Of a DNA stretch of 64,000 nucleotides, positions 38,348-51,458 are shown piece after piece. The notes under the pieces were generated by a model. That model saw only the letters and a program-made list of their open reading frames with translations. It did no database searches and had not been told where the DNA came from. The DNA comes from Dipetalonema caudispina (Eukaryota > Nematoda > Chromadorea > Rhabditida > Onchocercidae), in assembly GCA_013365325.1 (NCBI GenBank), contig JABVXV010000017.1:124001-188000 (forward strand), given 5' to 3'. The position numbers were made by a program, and so were the translations under genes. Numbering within the stretch: the first letter of the stretch is position 1; every line of letters starts with the position of its first letter.

Positions 38348-41300
38348 TCACTTCTTCACTTCATTTGTTAAAATCTGGAACAGTTCCTTATCAGCCAAAC
38401 AACCGTCTACAAATTCTTTTAACGTCAATTCCTGAAATTGAATTTAATTTTTAAAGCAATAAAAATTAAACATGAGTTAATGTTCATATTGTCTTGCCTA
38501 CCGTAACCGAAAACAAAAGCATAAGAACTGTAAACATACAAGTTGTTTCAATAACTACTCAAGGTCTTTGAGAAATGAAAAATGAGGAGCGGTCTGTTCT
38601 CTTATCTGAGTTTTGAAAATCAGTTTGAAAAGTAAAATTGAAGCCAAGCAATTCCTTTATCCGAAGATATCTTCGGTCATCAAAACCCCACTAAGTCCCA
38701 ATGAAATTTGGAATAAAACATTATTATTTGTTGCTAATAAAACCTGCCTACTGTTATGAAATTGCATCTGGAATACAAGTTACAAGGGAAAAAACCTGAA
38801 TGCACCTCCCACTATTCGTATCTACTGTAGAAATTATCTTCAGTAGTCCTCAGCAACACTCAAAATCTAATGATAAAATTCCAATGAGTTCATTTCATCG
38901 AAAAAATGAAAGTAAAGGAACTTTCTTCATTTCCTGTCAGTAGTCTCGAGTTACCCCGGGGATCCCTAAGACAATTCATCCTTCCGCCTAACCACTAAAG
39001 TGGCAAATCTGATATTAGATAAGGTTGCAATTACGAAATTTCAAAACGTCATTACAATATGCTAAAGCAATAAGAAAAGAAAATGTATTGTGCGTCATTT
39101 GCATCAAAAACCTATATCTCGGCAGAATAAAATAATCAGAAGAATTTGTTTTAGTATATCTTTTCCTTTTGAAAGAGATAATTGATATACGGTGTAGTGC
39201 ATAACAAGAATGAAATCATCAATGAATATAAAACGGTGAGAAAAAAATGGTTAAAGAGGGAGAAAGGAAGGAGAGAAGGGAAGGGTTAAATTTTCCAAAA
39301 CAAACTAGCCTTATCGTTATTGACATCCATTTTCTCGAAAATCATTTTAGCTCGTTTCCGAGGTGAATCATCAGCGGACTTTGTGACTTCCGGCCCTAAC
39401 ATTTCGTAGATCGCCTGAAAGGATAATTTAATTGACGAACTACTGCAGTTTAATAAAACTTGAAATAAAACATGCTCAATTCTTTGAGTTCTGTAATTTT
39501 CTTCTTATAATTAATGGACTAACAATTTTCAAAGTGTTGTATTATAGATGTTAATCTCTGACTAAGTCTTCATCAAATTTTCAGCTATCTTGAAGCTAAA
39601 AGAGTAGAAGTAAAAGCTGGAAAAAAAAAGCATAAAAAATCTAATTTACTTTAAACGTAATGGGATCCAGATGACACACTGTAATGTTCAACAATTTATA
39701 TACACAGCGCATAATATGAATTTGAACAACTGCATGCAACTGATAGCATCATATGATGAAAAAAGATAAGAAAAACGAATGATGAAGTGGAAATCTTATA
39801 CTCTAACGTTATAGCATACAAAATATTTTTAGTGAATGGTGTTCTGAATACTTTGTTATGTTTCGTGACTAAAATGGATTTCACATAAGTCTTTCTGACA
39901 CATCTCATTAATATAGAAAAAGATACACAGGATTGAAGCCTAAAACAAATACCTCTAGAAAATTTCAGTGTAGAAAAAACGAATCATCTTTTATCGAAAG
40001 ACAGAAGAAATTTACAACTTATCACATAGTAAAAGAAAATAAATCTTACTGCATTCCGAACTGACAGAAAAATTCAAGTGAAAATCAGAACGATTTAATA
40101 AATTCGAGAAAAGAATCACCTCCTTTTTTTCAAATGCAAAACGAAGCGGAGATTGAACCAAGTGCGTGACAAAAAAAAATTTTACTTGCAGTAAAATAGA
40201 CATGAAGAGAGAAAGCAGAAGTTATTCCGATACTGTATGATAAACATTGAAAGAAGAGTTATTCAAACCAAAATTACAAGTGGGACAGATTTAACATCAT
40301 CTGGTTTTTGTCTCAGTTATCACCGGATAATATCACTGATAATAAATTCTAAAAAGCAAAAAGAAACGAACCTCTATAATTTTAATCATTTCTTTCTCAT
40401 CGATGGTACCATTACCATCAATATCATACATCCTGAATGCCCATTCAAGTTTTTGTTCTGGTGTACCCGAACTTGTAACATTTATTGCTAATAAGAATTC
40501 TTTGAAGTCGATAAAACCACTGTTATCAGTATCAAATGTCCGGAAAACGTGCTCGCAAAATCCCTCCGCACTTCCGGATGGGAAGAAATCTTTGTAAACT
40601 TTGATAAACTGATCCTTTGTCAAATGACCTTTCGGACAATCTTGCTGAAATAATTTTCTGCAAACATCATCAATGCATTCAATTTTCCTGTCTTACAGTA
40701 GGCACTAAAATTTTAAATAATATTTCCAGAATTTTTGATGAAAGCTTACGAAGTAATGATATATTGAAAATGTACCGCAAAAGCTTAGGAGGAATGATGA
40801 TAGGGAAAAATTCACTCGGAATAATAGTCCTCAGATTCTCTCATTTGAAAAGATAATTGTGGATTTAATTTTTGCACGCATGAATACACTTACAAACCAA
40901 TAAAATTCCAGAGACAGTATCAAAATTATAAAAATTTCATACACCATACTGCTACGAAATACTACTGTCAGAATCAAAGCAGTTCTAAGAAACGATGAAT
41001 AATAAAAATATATTAACCCTAAGTAACAAGCGTTGACCTTCACTGATTAATCACTTCAATTGCTGTCTACGATTCATCAGTTTCTTAATTAGATACGAAG
41101 AAATTGTAGCAGGAACATAAATCGGTAGAATGCTTAATACATCTCTTCCTAACTTCGGACTACATCGCTTGCAGTTAGCCTGCATGCAGTCGTAAATAAG
41201 GGTCATATTTTACGACTGCAAACAGTTAGTCTTTGCTATCGCTCCTTCATATATTAAAATACTATTTAGCTCAATGCATAAACATCGAAGTGGACTTTGA

Positions 41301-41981
41301 TTCAGAAAGAAAATTTTTGATATATGGTAAGGAAGCTTCTTCTAAAAACGTAAATACAGGAAAAAAGTTTTGTGGGAATGTACACATTTAATTCATCTTT
41401 AATTCATCTTAATTGTTAAACTCTAATAAATTCCATGTTACCTGGCAAAATATTGATCAAATGATTAATAACAATTTCCTGAAGTTCTAAAATCAATAAT
41501 TTTAGCTTCCATACCTTCACATAAAAGCATATTTGCCGTATTTAAAGGATTCATTAATTTCAGTGAGAAAGCGATCACAGTCACTTTTTTGAGAAAACGG
41601 TGATAATTATATCTATAACGTCAACTGCCAATCTCAAGTACTAAATGTCGATTACGCATGATAAGATATATTACGTATAAGCAAATGGCCAAATTTCAGA
41701 GATACACCAGTGCTGAAGTAGACGTAACAGAAGGAAATTAAAAGCTTGATACAATAACACATCTGTACCTCATTCTCACCATTCGATCGGTCATCTGATG
41801 CAAGTAAAATAGTGTTCTGTTGCAAACAATGTGGCCGAATTCCGGAAAAGGAAGAAAAAGAGAAACTAACCACGAAGCCTTTATACCACTCCTTGATCTG
41901 TTCTTCGGTGAAACTCGTATTCTTTTTGAGGAAGTCAAGATCTTCTTTGGAAAGTTTCGGCTTCGAGCTTTTTATACCCAT
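38348..41981 (-). CDS. ncs-2: Neuronal calcium sensor (neurocalcin/NCS-2-like) EF-hand protein
   Basis: Four exons in coding order (41871-41981, 40372-40644, 39310-39414, 38348-38431) give 190 residues, the standard length. The N-terminus MGIKSSK is a myristoylation signal (Gly-2), so the protein should bind membranes, probably by a calcium switch. EF1 is degenerate (CPKG), as throughout the family. EF2 ([12 protein letters not shown], 75-86), EF3 ([12 protein letters not shown], 111-122) and EF4 (DVNNDKELTLKE, 158-169) look able to bind calcium. The protein ends NEVKK. The intron that splits EF4 starts with GC instead of GT (39309-39308, AAG|GCTAGT); only this junction keeps the frame and the EF loop. 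The start lies behind an acceptor (TGATCAG, near 42000), possibly trans-spliced. It is most like the nematode NCS-2 proteins rather than NCS-1. Confidence 0.96.
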
Positions 41982-42680
41982 TTGATGGGAAGTGATCTGA
42001 TCAGTGGAAGAACAAAATCGATCAAATTAGTCGCGATAATGCGGCAGAAAGTAGACAGCTCGGATCACAGTAACACTTCCAGTGTCGTTCGCAGGATCTA
42101 GACGAAAAGAAGTGCTACATTAGCATCTACAATGGACATCACTGAAACACCGCCGAAAAATCGTTACTGGACGATGATGAAAACAATTTCTTTCATTGTT
42201 GTACATGTTTTATCAGAGGAATGCTGCCAATGTGCTGAGATTAACTTTAGATGAGTAGGACTGACTCATTTACTTCAGTATTGTGTCCTACTATGAACGG
42301 CGTCAAATAAGAAACGTACGTAAGTAGATAAAGAGAAAGAGAGAGGGAGAGAAAGGAAGGGGAGATACGAGAAGAGATAAAGAAATTAATGATGATGTGA
42401 TATAGTGATAGATGAGGATGGAAATGCGGTAGATAGACTTGATGAGACGTTACGCTGAGCACAGCCTATTGTCGTAGCTTCCCTGATTTCTTCTCGTAGA
42501 TATATGCCTCTCAACAGGCACATACACGGATAGATCGATGGGTGACAGATGGCAGTCAGCTGGGATGGGCTGGCCGATCCTAACGAGAGAGGGGAGGAGA
42601 GGGCACTGCTGATTGGCTTTTTACTTGATGGTGAAATGAGGATAATTCCTCCACATTCCACGCCTCACTACCCTCTACTT

Positions 42681-42699
42681 GCATGCATGCATGCATGCA
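42681..42699. repeat. Self-complementary GCAT tetranucleotide repeat
   Basis: Four and a half units of GCAT, a perfect palindrome able to form a cruciform, in the divergent promoter region. Confidence 0.95.
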
Positions 42700-43705
42700 G
42701 GTATGTGTCACATTAGGGATGGCAAACAGTGTGTGCATAGATGAAGAGAATGATGACAGGACGCTTTGTCCTTTGGAGGACATGAACGGAAATACATTGG
42801 GAACAGAAAAACATGTCAACAAATTAGGATGAGAGGAATAGCTAAATGGCATTGCAAGGAATGGTTATGGCTCTATCTCTAAAACGTCCACTCTATTATT
42901 CCCTTTTCTCCCTTAGGAGCATTTCTGAGAGTTGAGCAATTACTATCTCATGTCCACTTCTACATCCTACTGAAACTTTTCAGTCTAGTATCATAAAAAT
43001 TCTCGATAATGGCCATTATTGAATAGCAAACCTGATAGAGAGATTGATTAGTGATTTGAATCTTTCACTTCTCCTAATCTTACCATTCATTTTTCTACTT
43101 CCAGTTGTATACTTCAGTGATAGTTTACACTGTTTGAAATTCGGTAATAAAAGGATACTTCAACTCAATCTTCCTCAATTGCTAATCATCCCAATTCCGG
43201 AATTCATGCAATATATATCGATCAATTCCAGTTCTCCTTCATCACCACATGCTTACAATTTCATTAAAAAAAAAAAGAACTTCACTGCTGTAATGATTGA
43301 AATATATTTGCATATACACAAAGCATTTTGGAGGCAATACGAATGAATATCATAGCATATATAGAGTATGGAAATAAATAAATGAATATATTTGTGGTAG
43401 TTTCTTCCGAATCTGAATTGAGAACTACAGTATCCATCCCGATTCTTCTCTTCCAAAAATTTTCCTTTAAAAATCGAATTCATGTATAGGAAATATCAAC
43501 AAATTGCAGGGATGGGATGTTAATTTTCATTAGTTAACTGCACATTCCACTTCGTTAATTTATTTCATTTCTTTGATTATTCCCTCACAGGTCTTCTGGG
43601 ATTTTTTTTCCTATTTAGATAGCTATGATAATGAGTGACTATTTGTAAATAGCATTAAAGAGTTATAATTATGACTTCTTTGTTTACCATTTATTCACAA
43701 ATTAA

Positions 43706-43711
43706 TTTTAG
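43706..43711 (+). promoter_or_regulatory. Candidate spliced-leader acceptor of katanin
   Basis: The sequence AATTTTAG ends at 43711, eight bases before the katanin ATG. No upstream coding exon is seen, so this acceptor is best explained by trans-splicing. Confidence 0.6.
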
Positions 43712-43719
43712 CAAGAGAA

Positions 43720-46108
<2,389 letters not shown>

Positions 46109-46650
46109 GAGCTTCATGTGTGGGTTAAGTGAAGCTTGTTGTCGTAACATAAAAATATCTAACTTATTTTTAAAAAATTTTCTGGATATACTGTAGAAAT
46201 GGTTCTATTTTTGACTTTATTTTTGTTTCATTTTGTATTGTATGTTATTCTATGTGCCACTTTGCTTCATTTTTCGAAAAAGGATTGATGTCATAAATTG
46301 TATATATGTTATTGCAGTTTGTATTATTACTTCGTATAGTAATGCTCATTGAGATTTGGAAATGTCTTTCTTTATGTCGTATCGTAGTGCTGTTAGTATA
46401 TTTTCATCGATTCTCTTCATTGTCATACATACACTCAGTTTTTTCGATGACAATAAAGTTTATCATCGATGTTTTATTAGCTTGAAGTTGTGCAGGATCT
46501 AGTTCATCTTCCCTTGTTCTTTTTGTAAGCTTTTGACCTGATGATATTAACTGCTTTCTTGGCACCATATATGAATGATTTAGACTTTCTGCGGAACTTC
46601 TGCTTTTCAATATAATTAGATTTTTGATTCGCAATTTGGATGTACCGGGA
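46109..46650. other. Intercistronic spacer katanin-ERCC1
   Basis: About 540 T-rich bases holding the katanin 3' UTR and the ERCC1 leader. An acceptor (ATAATTAG, AG at 46618-46619) lies 31 bases before the ERCC1 ATG. A minus-strand open frame at 46404-46634 has no recognisable content. Confidence 0.6.
46613..46619 (+). promoter_or_regulatory. Candidate spliced-leader acceptor of ERCC1
   Basis: TCAATATAATTAG precedes a 31-base leader. The leader contains an out-of-frame ATG at 46640. Confidence 0.45.
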
Positions 46651-48028
46651 ATGGAAATCCCTAGCTCCAGTCAGTCAGGTTTGCTTTGGCACTTGTATTT
46701 TGAAAAAAATCTTGCCTTAAAGAAGTAAAATTAGAAATGTAGAAGTACATTCTATTTGGATATGAGCATTATATAGATAAAGGTATTTTACAGGAGCGAC
46801 GTTGCTTAGCTCGAGATTGGTTATCAACCGGAAACGTCAGGAAGGGAATCCCGTCCTGAAGTATATACGTAATGTACCGTTCGAGTGGGCTGATATCAAA
46901 GTTCCTGTTTCTGTTGTTTTGTCATGCAAATTTCAATATTTTTATTATCATAGAAAAAATGGATAAAGTGCAAAGGATAGATGTTAATACACCAATGGTA
47001 ACTCTTTTAAAATAGAGTTTTAATTCCAGGCTGATTTTGAGGCTGGTAAAGAAATGGGCATTTTATATCTCAGTTTAAAATGGCATAAACTTCATCCGAA
47101 TTATATAGAAACTCGCATAAACAATGATGGTAGTGGGTATGCAATAAAGGTGAGATGGTCGAAGAAGACACTGAAATTCAGTTCTATTTTTCTACTGCTA
47201 ATTGACTACGCGAACACATGTTTATTCGTATCTTCAACACTAACCGAAGTTACAAATAATTATGATTAGTTGATTTTAATATAGATTTTGTGTAATTTTA
47301 AGAAGCGGATTTTTATTTCAGATCTTATTGGTGCTTGTGAATGTGGAACCACGTCATATTCTACGCGAATTAAATCTCTTCTGTTATCGAACTGGTTGGA
47401 CGCTTATGCTCTGTTATTCCGCTGAAGAAGCTGCGGAGTACTTGGAGAATTTATACATTTCCAGAAATAAAAATGAACAAAGTGCCGTTAATGCGGTTCA
47501 AGAACGGAAAAGAAAACGACTTTGCTTGCCAGATGACGACAGCGAGTTACATCAGGTTTGAACATGAGATTCTCCTCGGAACATATTCTGTTTCTCTGAC
47601 CTATATATAAAATCCTATTGGATAAGAAGGGACGAAAAAGTAAAGTTTTTGCCGTTCTGTAGGAAAGTTGTGGAAGTTTGCAGAAATCCAGAAAAGCATG
47701 TAGGTCCACATTTTCAATAGAAAAATATCGAAGCTGAAGTAACGGTGTTGCGCAATTAAAGCAGATGATTCACTCGAGACATGCAAGACGTCATGAAAAA
47801 CTAAAACATTATCTATGAGAAGCCATGCTTGCTTTTCAGGCAGCCAAATTTCTTACTGTTATTCGATCACTGACAATATCTGATGCGCAACGTTTGATTG
47901 CTACTTTTGGCAGCATCCGAAAAATAGCAAATGCGGATATTGACAGGTTGCTGTTATGTCCTGGCTTAGGTCCTACGAAGGCAGGAAATATACATGCATT
48001 CTTCCGGACAAGTTTTCAGAAGATTTGA
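46651..48028 (+). CDS. ERCC1: ERCC1 DNA repair endonuclease subunit
   Basis: Five in-phase exons: 46651-46678, 46794-46906, 47030-47149, 47322-47555, 47840-48028. They encode 227 residues. ERCC1 is the non-catalytic partner of the XPF nuclease, which makes the 5' incision in nucleotide excision repair and acts on crosslinks and single-strand annealing. The central domain begins at GNPVLKYIRNVPFEW (27-41) and runs through ILYLSLKWHKLHPNYIETR to WTLMLCYSAEEAAEYLENLY. The C-terminal tandem helix-hairpin-helix (166-227) shows TFGSIRKIANAD and LLLCPGLGPTKAGNIHAFF. The N-terminus before the conserved core is only about 26 residues, against about 95 in human, so much of the XPA-binding lead-in is absent or sits in an exon I missed. 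Start choice rests on phase. Confidence 0.96.
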
Positions 48029-48598
48029 AGTCGAAATTTTTCACTCATTGTATGGCATTATTGAATTAAATCTTATAAAAAGTTGAACTCGTATGTCATG
48101 ATGTAGCATTCATAACAGATCAGTGCACCTGAAAGGGACACTATTTTTTTCGCGCTTTATAATTAAATAAGATGTGTTTTATTTATGAAAAAAGTGATTG
48201 AGATGTAGGGTGGAAATGTTCCATTCGTACTGTGTTTTCTGTTTATATATTTGGATTGAGACTTATCTAAATGTTACCTAGTTGTGTTTCAAAGTGTTAG
48301 AGGTGAATTTTGATGCTGGTTTGTTTTGCAAAGCCCAAGTAGATGCAGATTTTTTGATTTAATTCTAGCATCGATTTATTTTTTACAATTTTCAGATAAA
48401 GCTTTGTTCGAAGTGTAGAGGATGTCGTGTAAAATTTTTATATTACTTAATTTGTTTTTTAATTCTGACATCTTTTGGGAGGTTATATATCTGGTTTTGC
48501 TTTAATCCGAAAATCATTTTTGGCAACTAAGTAGGTTTTTTTTGTTTAGCTGCCGTTTTTTTAGAAGTGTTGCTTAAGCTATTGGACTGTCAAAAGTG
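48029..48598. other. Intercistronic spacer ERCC1-NUBP1
   Basis: About 570 T-rich bases without coding sequence. The end is strongly pyrimidine-rich (GCCGTTTTTTTAG, AG ending at 48564) and is a convincing splice acceptor 34 bases before the NUBP1 ATG. Confidence 0.6.
48555..48564 (+). promoter_or_regulatory. Candidate spliced-leader acceptor of NUBP1
   Basis: CGTTTTTTTAG ends at 48564 with no upstream coding exon, as expected for a trans-splice site in a downstream operon gene. Confidence 0.6.
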
Positions 48599-50943
48599 AT
48601 GAATGATGTTCCCGAAAATGCAAACGAGGATTGTCCGGGCGTAACGTCTGCGGATGCAGGGAAGGTGATTTTCTTTATCGACTAATCGGTCAAGGTAGTT
48701 AACTGGTAATGAAGTTATATAAGAGAATTGGGAGTGTCAAGCTATCGATAGGCATATTCTTGAAATTAAATATACAAAGGACCTGTTACAAGCAGTGAAT
48801 GCTTTTTGTATCCAAAACACTTCGATGTCAATTGGTAACTTTAATTGTTTCCCTACCTTAGTGTTATTAAGATTGACTTTTGATGTTTTCAACATCACGA
48901 ATTAACAGCTTATATAAAAGGAGGGGATGCATTTTTATATCTCAATAGGTCGAAAAAAATAGTATGCTTAAAAATTAAAGACGAACGAAATGAGAGGAAT
49001 TTTATAGTGCATTAAAAGTCTTAAAATGACATTTTCAGCTCTCTCATCATTGGTAGGCTTTTCAACAGAATACACAGTAGCTTCCCTGTTTTTATTAACT
49101 CTCTTCGTTTCATTTGCACATATTGACATCCTTATATTCATATTATTTTAGAGCATTGCTCACTTTTTCCAATTAATTTTATGAAGTTTTTCCATATTCC
49201 AACCAACTAAAAGCGTGAATTTTAGGAGATAAAAAAGCTTGCTCTCATACAGTAATCTTTGCGCACAGCAGTTGCATATGAAACATATTTTCAAAGTTTT
49301 TAATAATTAGTTTGAAATTATTTATGGAAGTTGCAGGCAGCTTCATGTGCTGGCTGTCCTAACCAGGCATTATGTGTATCTGGCGAAACAAGGGGACCAG
49401 ATGCAGATCTTTCAGCAATTGCAGATCGTTTGAAAAATGTTAAACACAAAATCTTGATACTTTCTGGAAAAGGTGGTGTTGGAAAAAGTGCCGTGGCGAC
49501 TAATTTGGCTAGAGCTCTAGCAGAGAATGATAAAGTGCAGGTAATAGTACAGTTTTAAGATGAAATCGGTTCTTTTTCCAGATTAGTTTGTTATGATGCG
49601 AACAGTTGTTGTCAAAGTACCAGACAAGTAGATCCTGAAGTTTGTGGCTGATTTATTTTTGTGTAGAGAAAATCTTTTCTGAAACTCTACAACGGAATGA
49701 TATCAAGTCTTTAAAGGTTGGACTTCTGGATGTTGACATTTGTGGACCATCGCAAGCTCGAATGCTGGGTGTTGAACAGGAAAGTGTTCATGAGAGTGGT
49801 GATGGTTGGTGTCCTATTGTTGTAAAAGATAATCTTATTGTAATGAGTATTGCATTCTTATTGCAAAATAGATCTGAAGCAGTTATTTGGCGAGGAGCGC
49901 GCAAAAATGCTTTGATAAAGCAGTTTTTAAAGGTTAATTTCCTTGTTGATATGTTTTTCTGTTATTTCTTATGGCGTAATAACATCGCCTAATTCAAATG
50001 TAGGAAATCTCAATTTAGTAGTGATGCGCTCTTGGGGTTCACATATATTTATTTTTGATGTAGTACGGCCAGAATTTTAAAGCCCTTGCCAAAAATCAGT
50101 CCTATCGTGTATATATGTTGTTCCATGTACAATCCTGGAAGACTAATTCTTTCCTTCATTGTTTTCTTTTTTGGGATTAAAAACCTTAATAAGGTGTGGT
50201 TTTAAAATCAATAAAGCAAACCAATCGTAAGTTGAAATTTGTTTTTTTTTTCTTAATATGAAATTAATTAGTATATTCATGAGATATATTTGTCCCTTTC
50301 ATCAGGTGAAAGGTTAATATTCAGATCGGAATGCTTCCTTTCACTGGACAGAAAACGAAGATCGTCTTGACAAATTAAACATTTAAATTCAGGATGTGGA
50401 CTGGGGAAATTTGGATTATTTATTGATTGATACACCTCCTGGGACTTCAGACGAACATATTTCCACTGTTCAGTTTCTTCTGCAAGCAGGTTCTGTAGAT
50501 GGTGCCATTGTGGTCACTACACCTCAAGAAATATCATTACTTGATGTTCGCAAAGAAGTTAGTGCCTTCTTTATCTTTGATATACCTTCTGTACAAAATT
50601 TATTCACTACATTTGTATATTCTCTATTCTTAAAACCATAATTTATCATTTTTTTTAGATCAATTTCTGTCGGAGAACAAAAATTAATATATTGGGAGTT
50701 GTCGAAAACATGTCTTCATTCATTTGTCCCTGTTGTTCGAATCTTTCACAACTTTTTCCACGCACAACTGGTGGTGCGGAAACGATGTGCAATGAATTAT
50801 CTGTTCCTTTACTTGCTTCATTACCTTTTGATAATTATTTGGCTGGATGTGCTGATGCTGGAGAAGATTACTTTAAAAAATATCGCAATTCTATTCTAGC
50901 TAAAGAATTTGAAAAGCTTGCCCAACTCATCTCCAAATGTTGA
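48599..50943 (+). CDS. NUBP1: NUBP1/Nbp35 cytosolic iron-sulfur cluster assembly P-loop ATPase
   Basis: Five in-phase exons: 48599-48664, 49337-49540, 49717-49932, 50393-50557, 50659-50943. They give 311 residues (human 320). NUBP1 scaffolds [4Fe-4S] clusters for cytosolic and nuclear proteins. The N-terminal four-cysteine motif is complete (C12, C26, C29, C35), so this is NUBP1 and not the shorter NUBP2. The deviant Walker A GKGGVGKS is at 66-73. DVDICGPS (switch I), [30 protein letters not shown] and [14 protein letters not shown] follow the family order. The cluster-binding CPCC (C240 and C243) lies in [12 protein letters not shown]. Exon 3 is taken to start at 49717 because only that acceptor keeps phase; the open frame continues upstream to 49642 by chance. 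It is the third gene of the cluster. Confidence 0.97.
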
Positions 50944-51458
50944 TTTAATTAAGGTATTATTGTATTTGGGGAACACTGTTGTTTGTGATTTCTCTGGGAA
51001 CGAGCATGAGATTTTCATTGAAGAAGCCGTTAATAAGTGAGAAATCAGCTCAAATAATAATGTGAACGGAGTGCATTTAGAGTTTCCGGTTTTGGTCATG
51101 GTAATTGGTCTTTACACTTTTTTGTCTGTCACATTCAGTTTGCTTTTGATCTTGACGATGTTGTAAAATGTGGCATAAATTCTTCACTGTTTCCTCCTCA
51201 ATACTTTGAATTGAAGCTTAATTATGAGCAAACAAAATGCTTTGTTCATTAATGAAATATGGGTTAGCTTTATTTGGATTTCGTATGCTCACTCCAAGCT
51301 GTAAGGAGTTTAGAATTTGAAAGTTGGTCTTCAAAGTACTTTGGATTAAAACCTTCACTTCGCATGATGTAATTTGCCATCAGATGTTGGAATAATGGTG
51401 GTACTCGATTTGATGAGGATTAAAATGCTTGAGTTGTGCTCACAATGTTTTCAGGTTG
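50944..51458. other. Intercistronic spacer NUBP1-OXSM
   Basis: About 515 bases without coding sequence, ending in CACAATGTTTTCAG (51454), a strong acceptor four bases before the OXSM ATG. Confidence 0.6.
51445..51454 (+). promoter_or_regulatory. Candidate spliced-leader acceptor of OXSM
   Basis: ATGTTTTCAG|GTTGATG places an acceptor immediately before the first Met of the conserved domain. It could be a trans-splice site, or a cis acceptor if an upstream exon carries a mitochondrial presequence. Confidence 0.6.

Larger units (their letters stand above)
41982..43719. other. Divergent intergenic region between the calcium sensor and katanin genes
   Basis: About 1.7 kb between divergent genes. 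It holds GA-rich tracts (about 42325-42365) and a self-complementary GCAT repeat (42681-42699). Composition is noticeably less AT-rich between 42.0 and 42.8 kb. This is the expected place for the calcium sensor promoter and for the promoter of the four-gene cluster. No gene is seen. Confidence 0.55.

Noticed and set aside
49642..49716. Extra N-terminal extension of NUBP1 exon 3 ([15 protein letters not shown])
   Set aside because: The acceptor that would include it is out of phase with exon 2; the acceptor at 49716 restores the family sequence directly.
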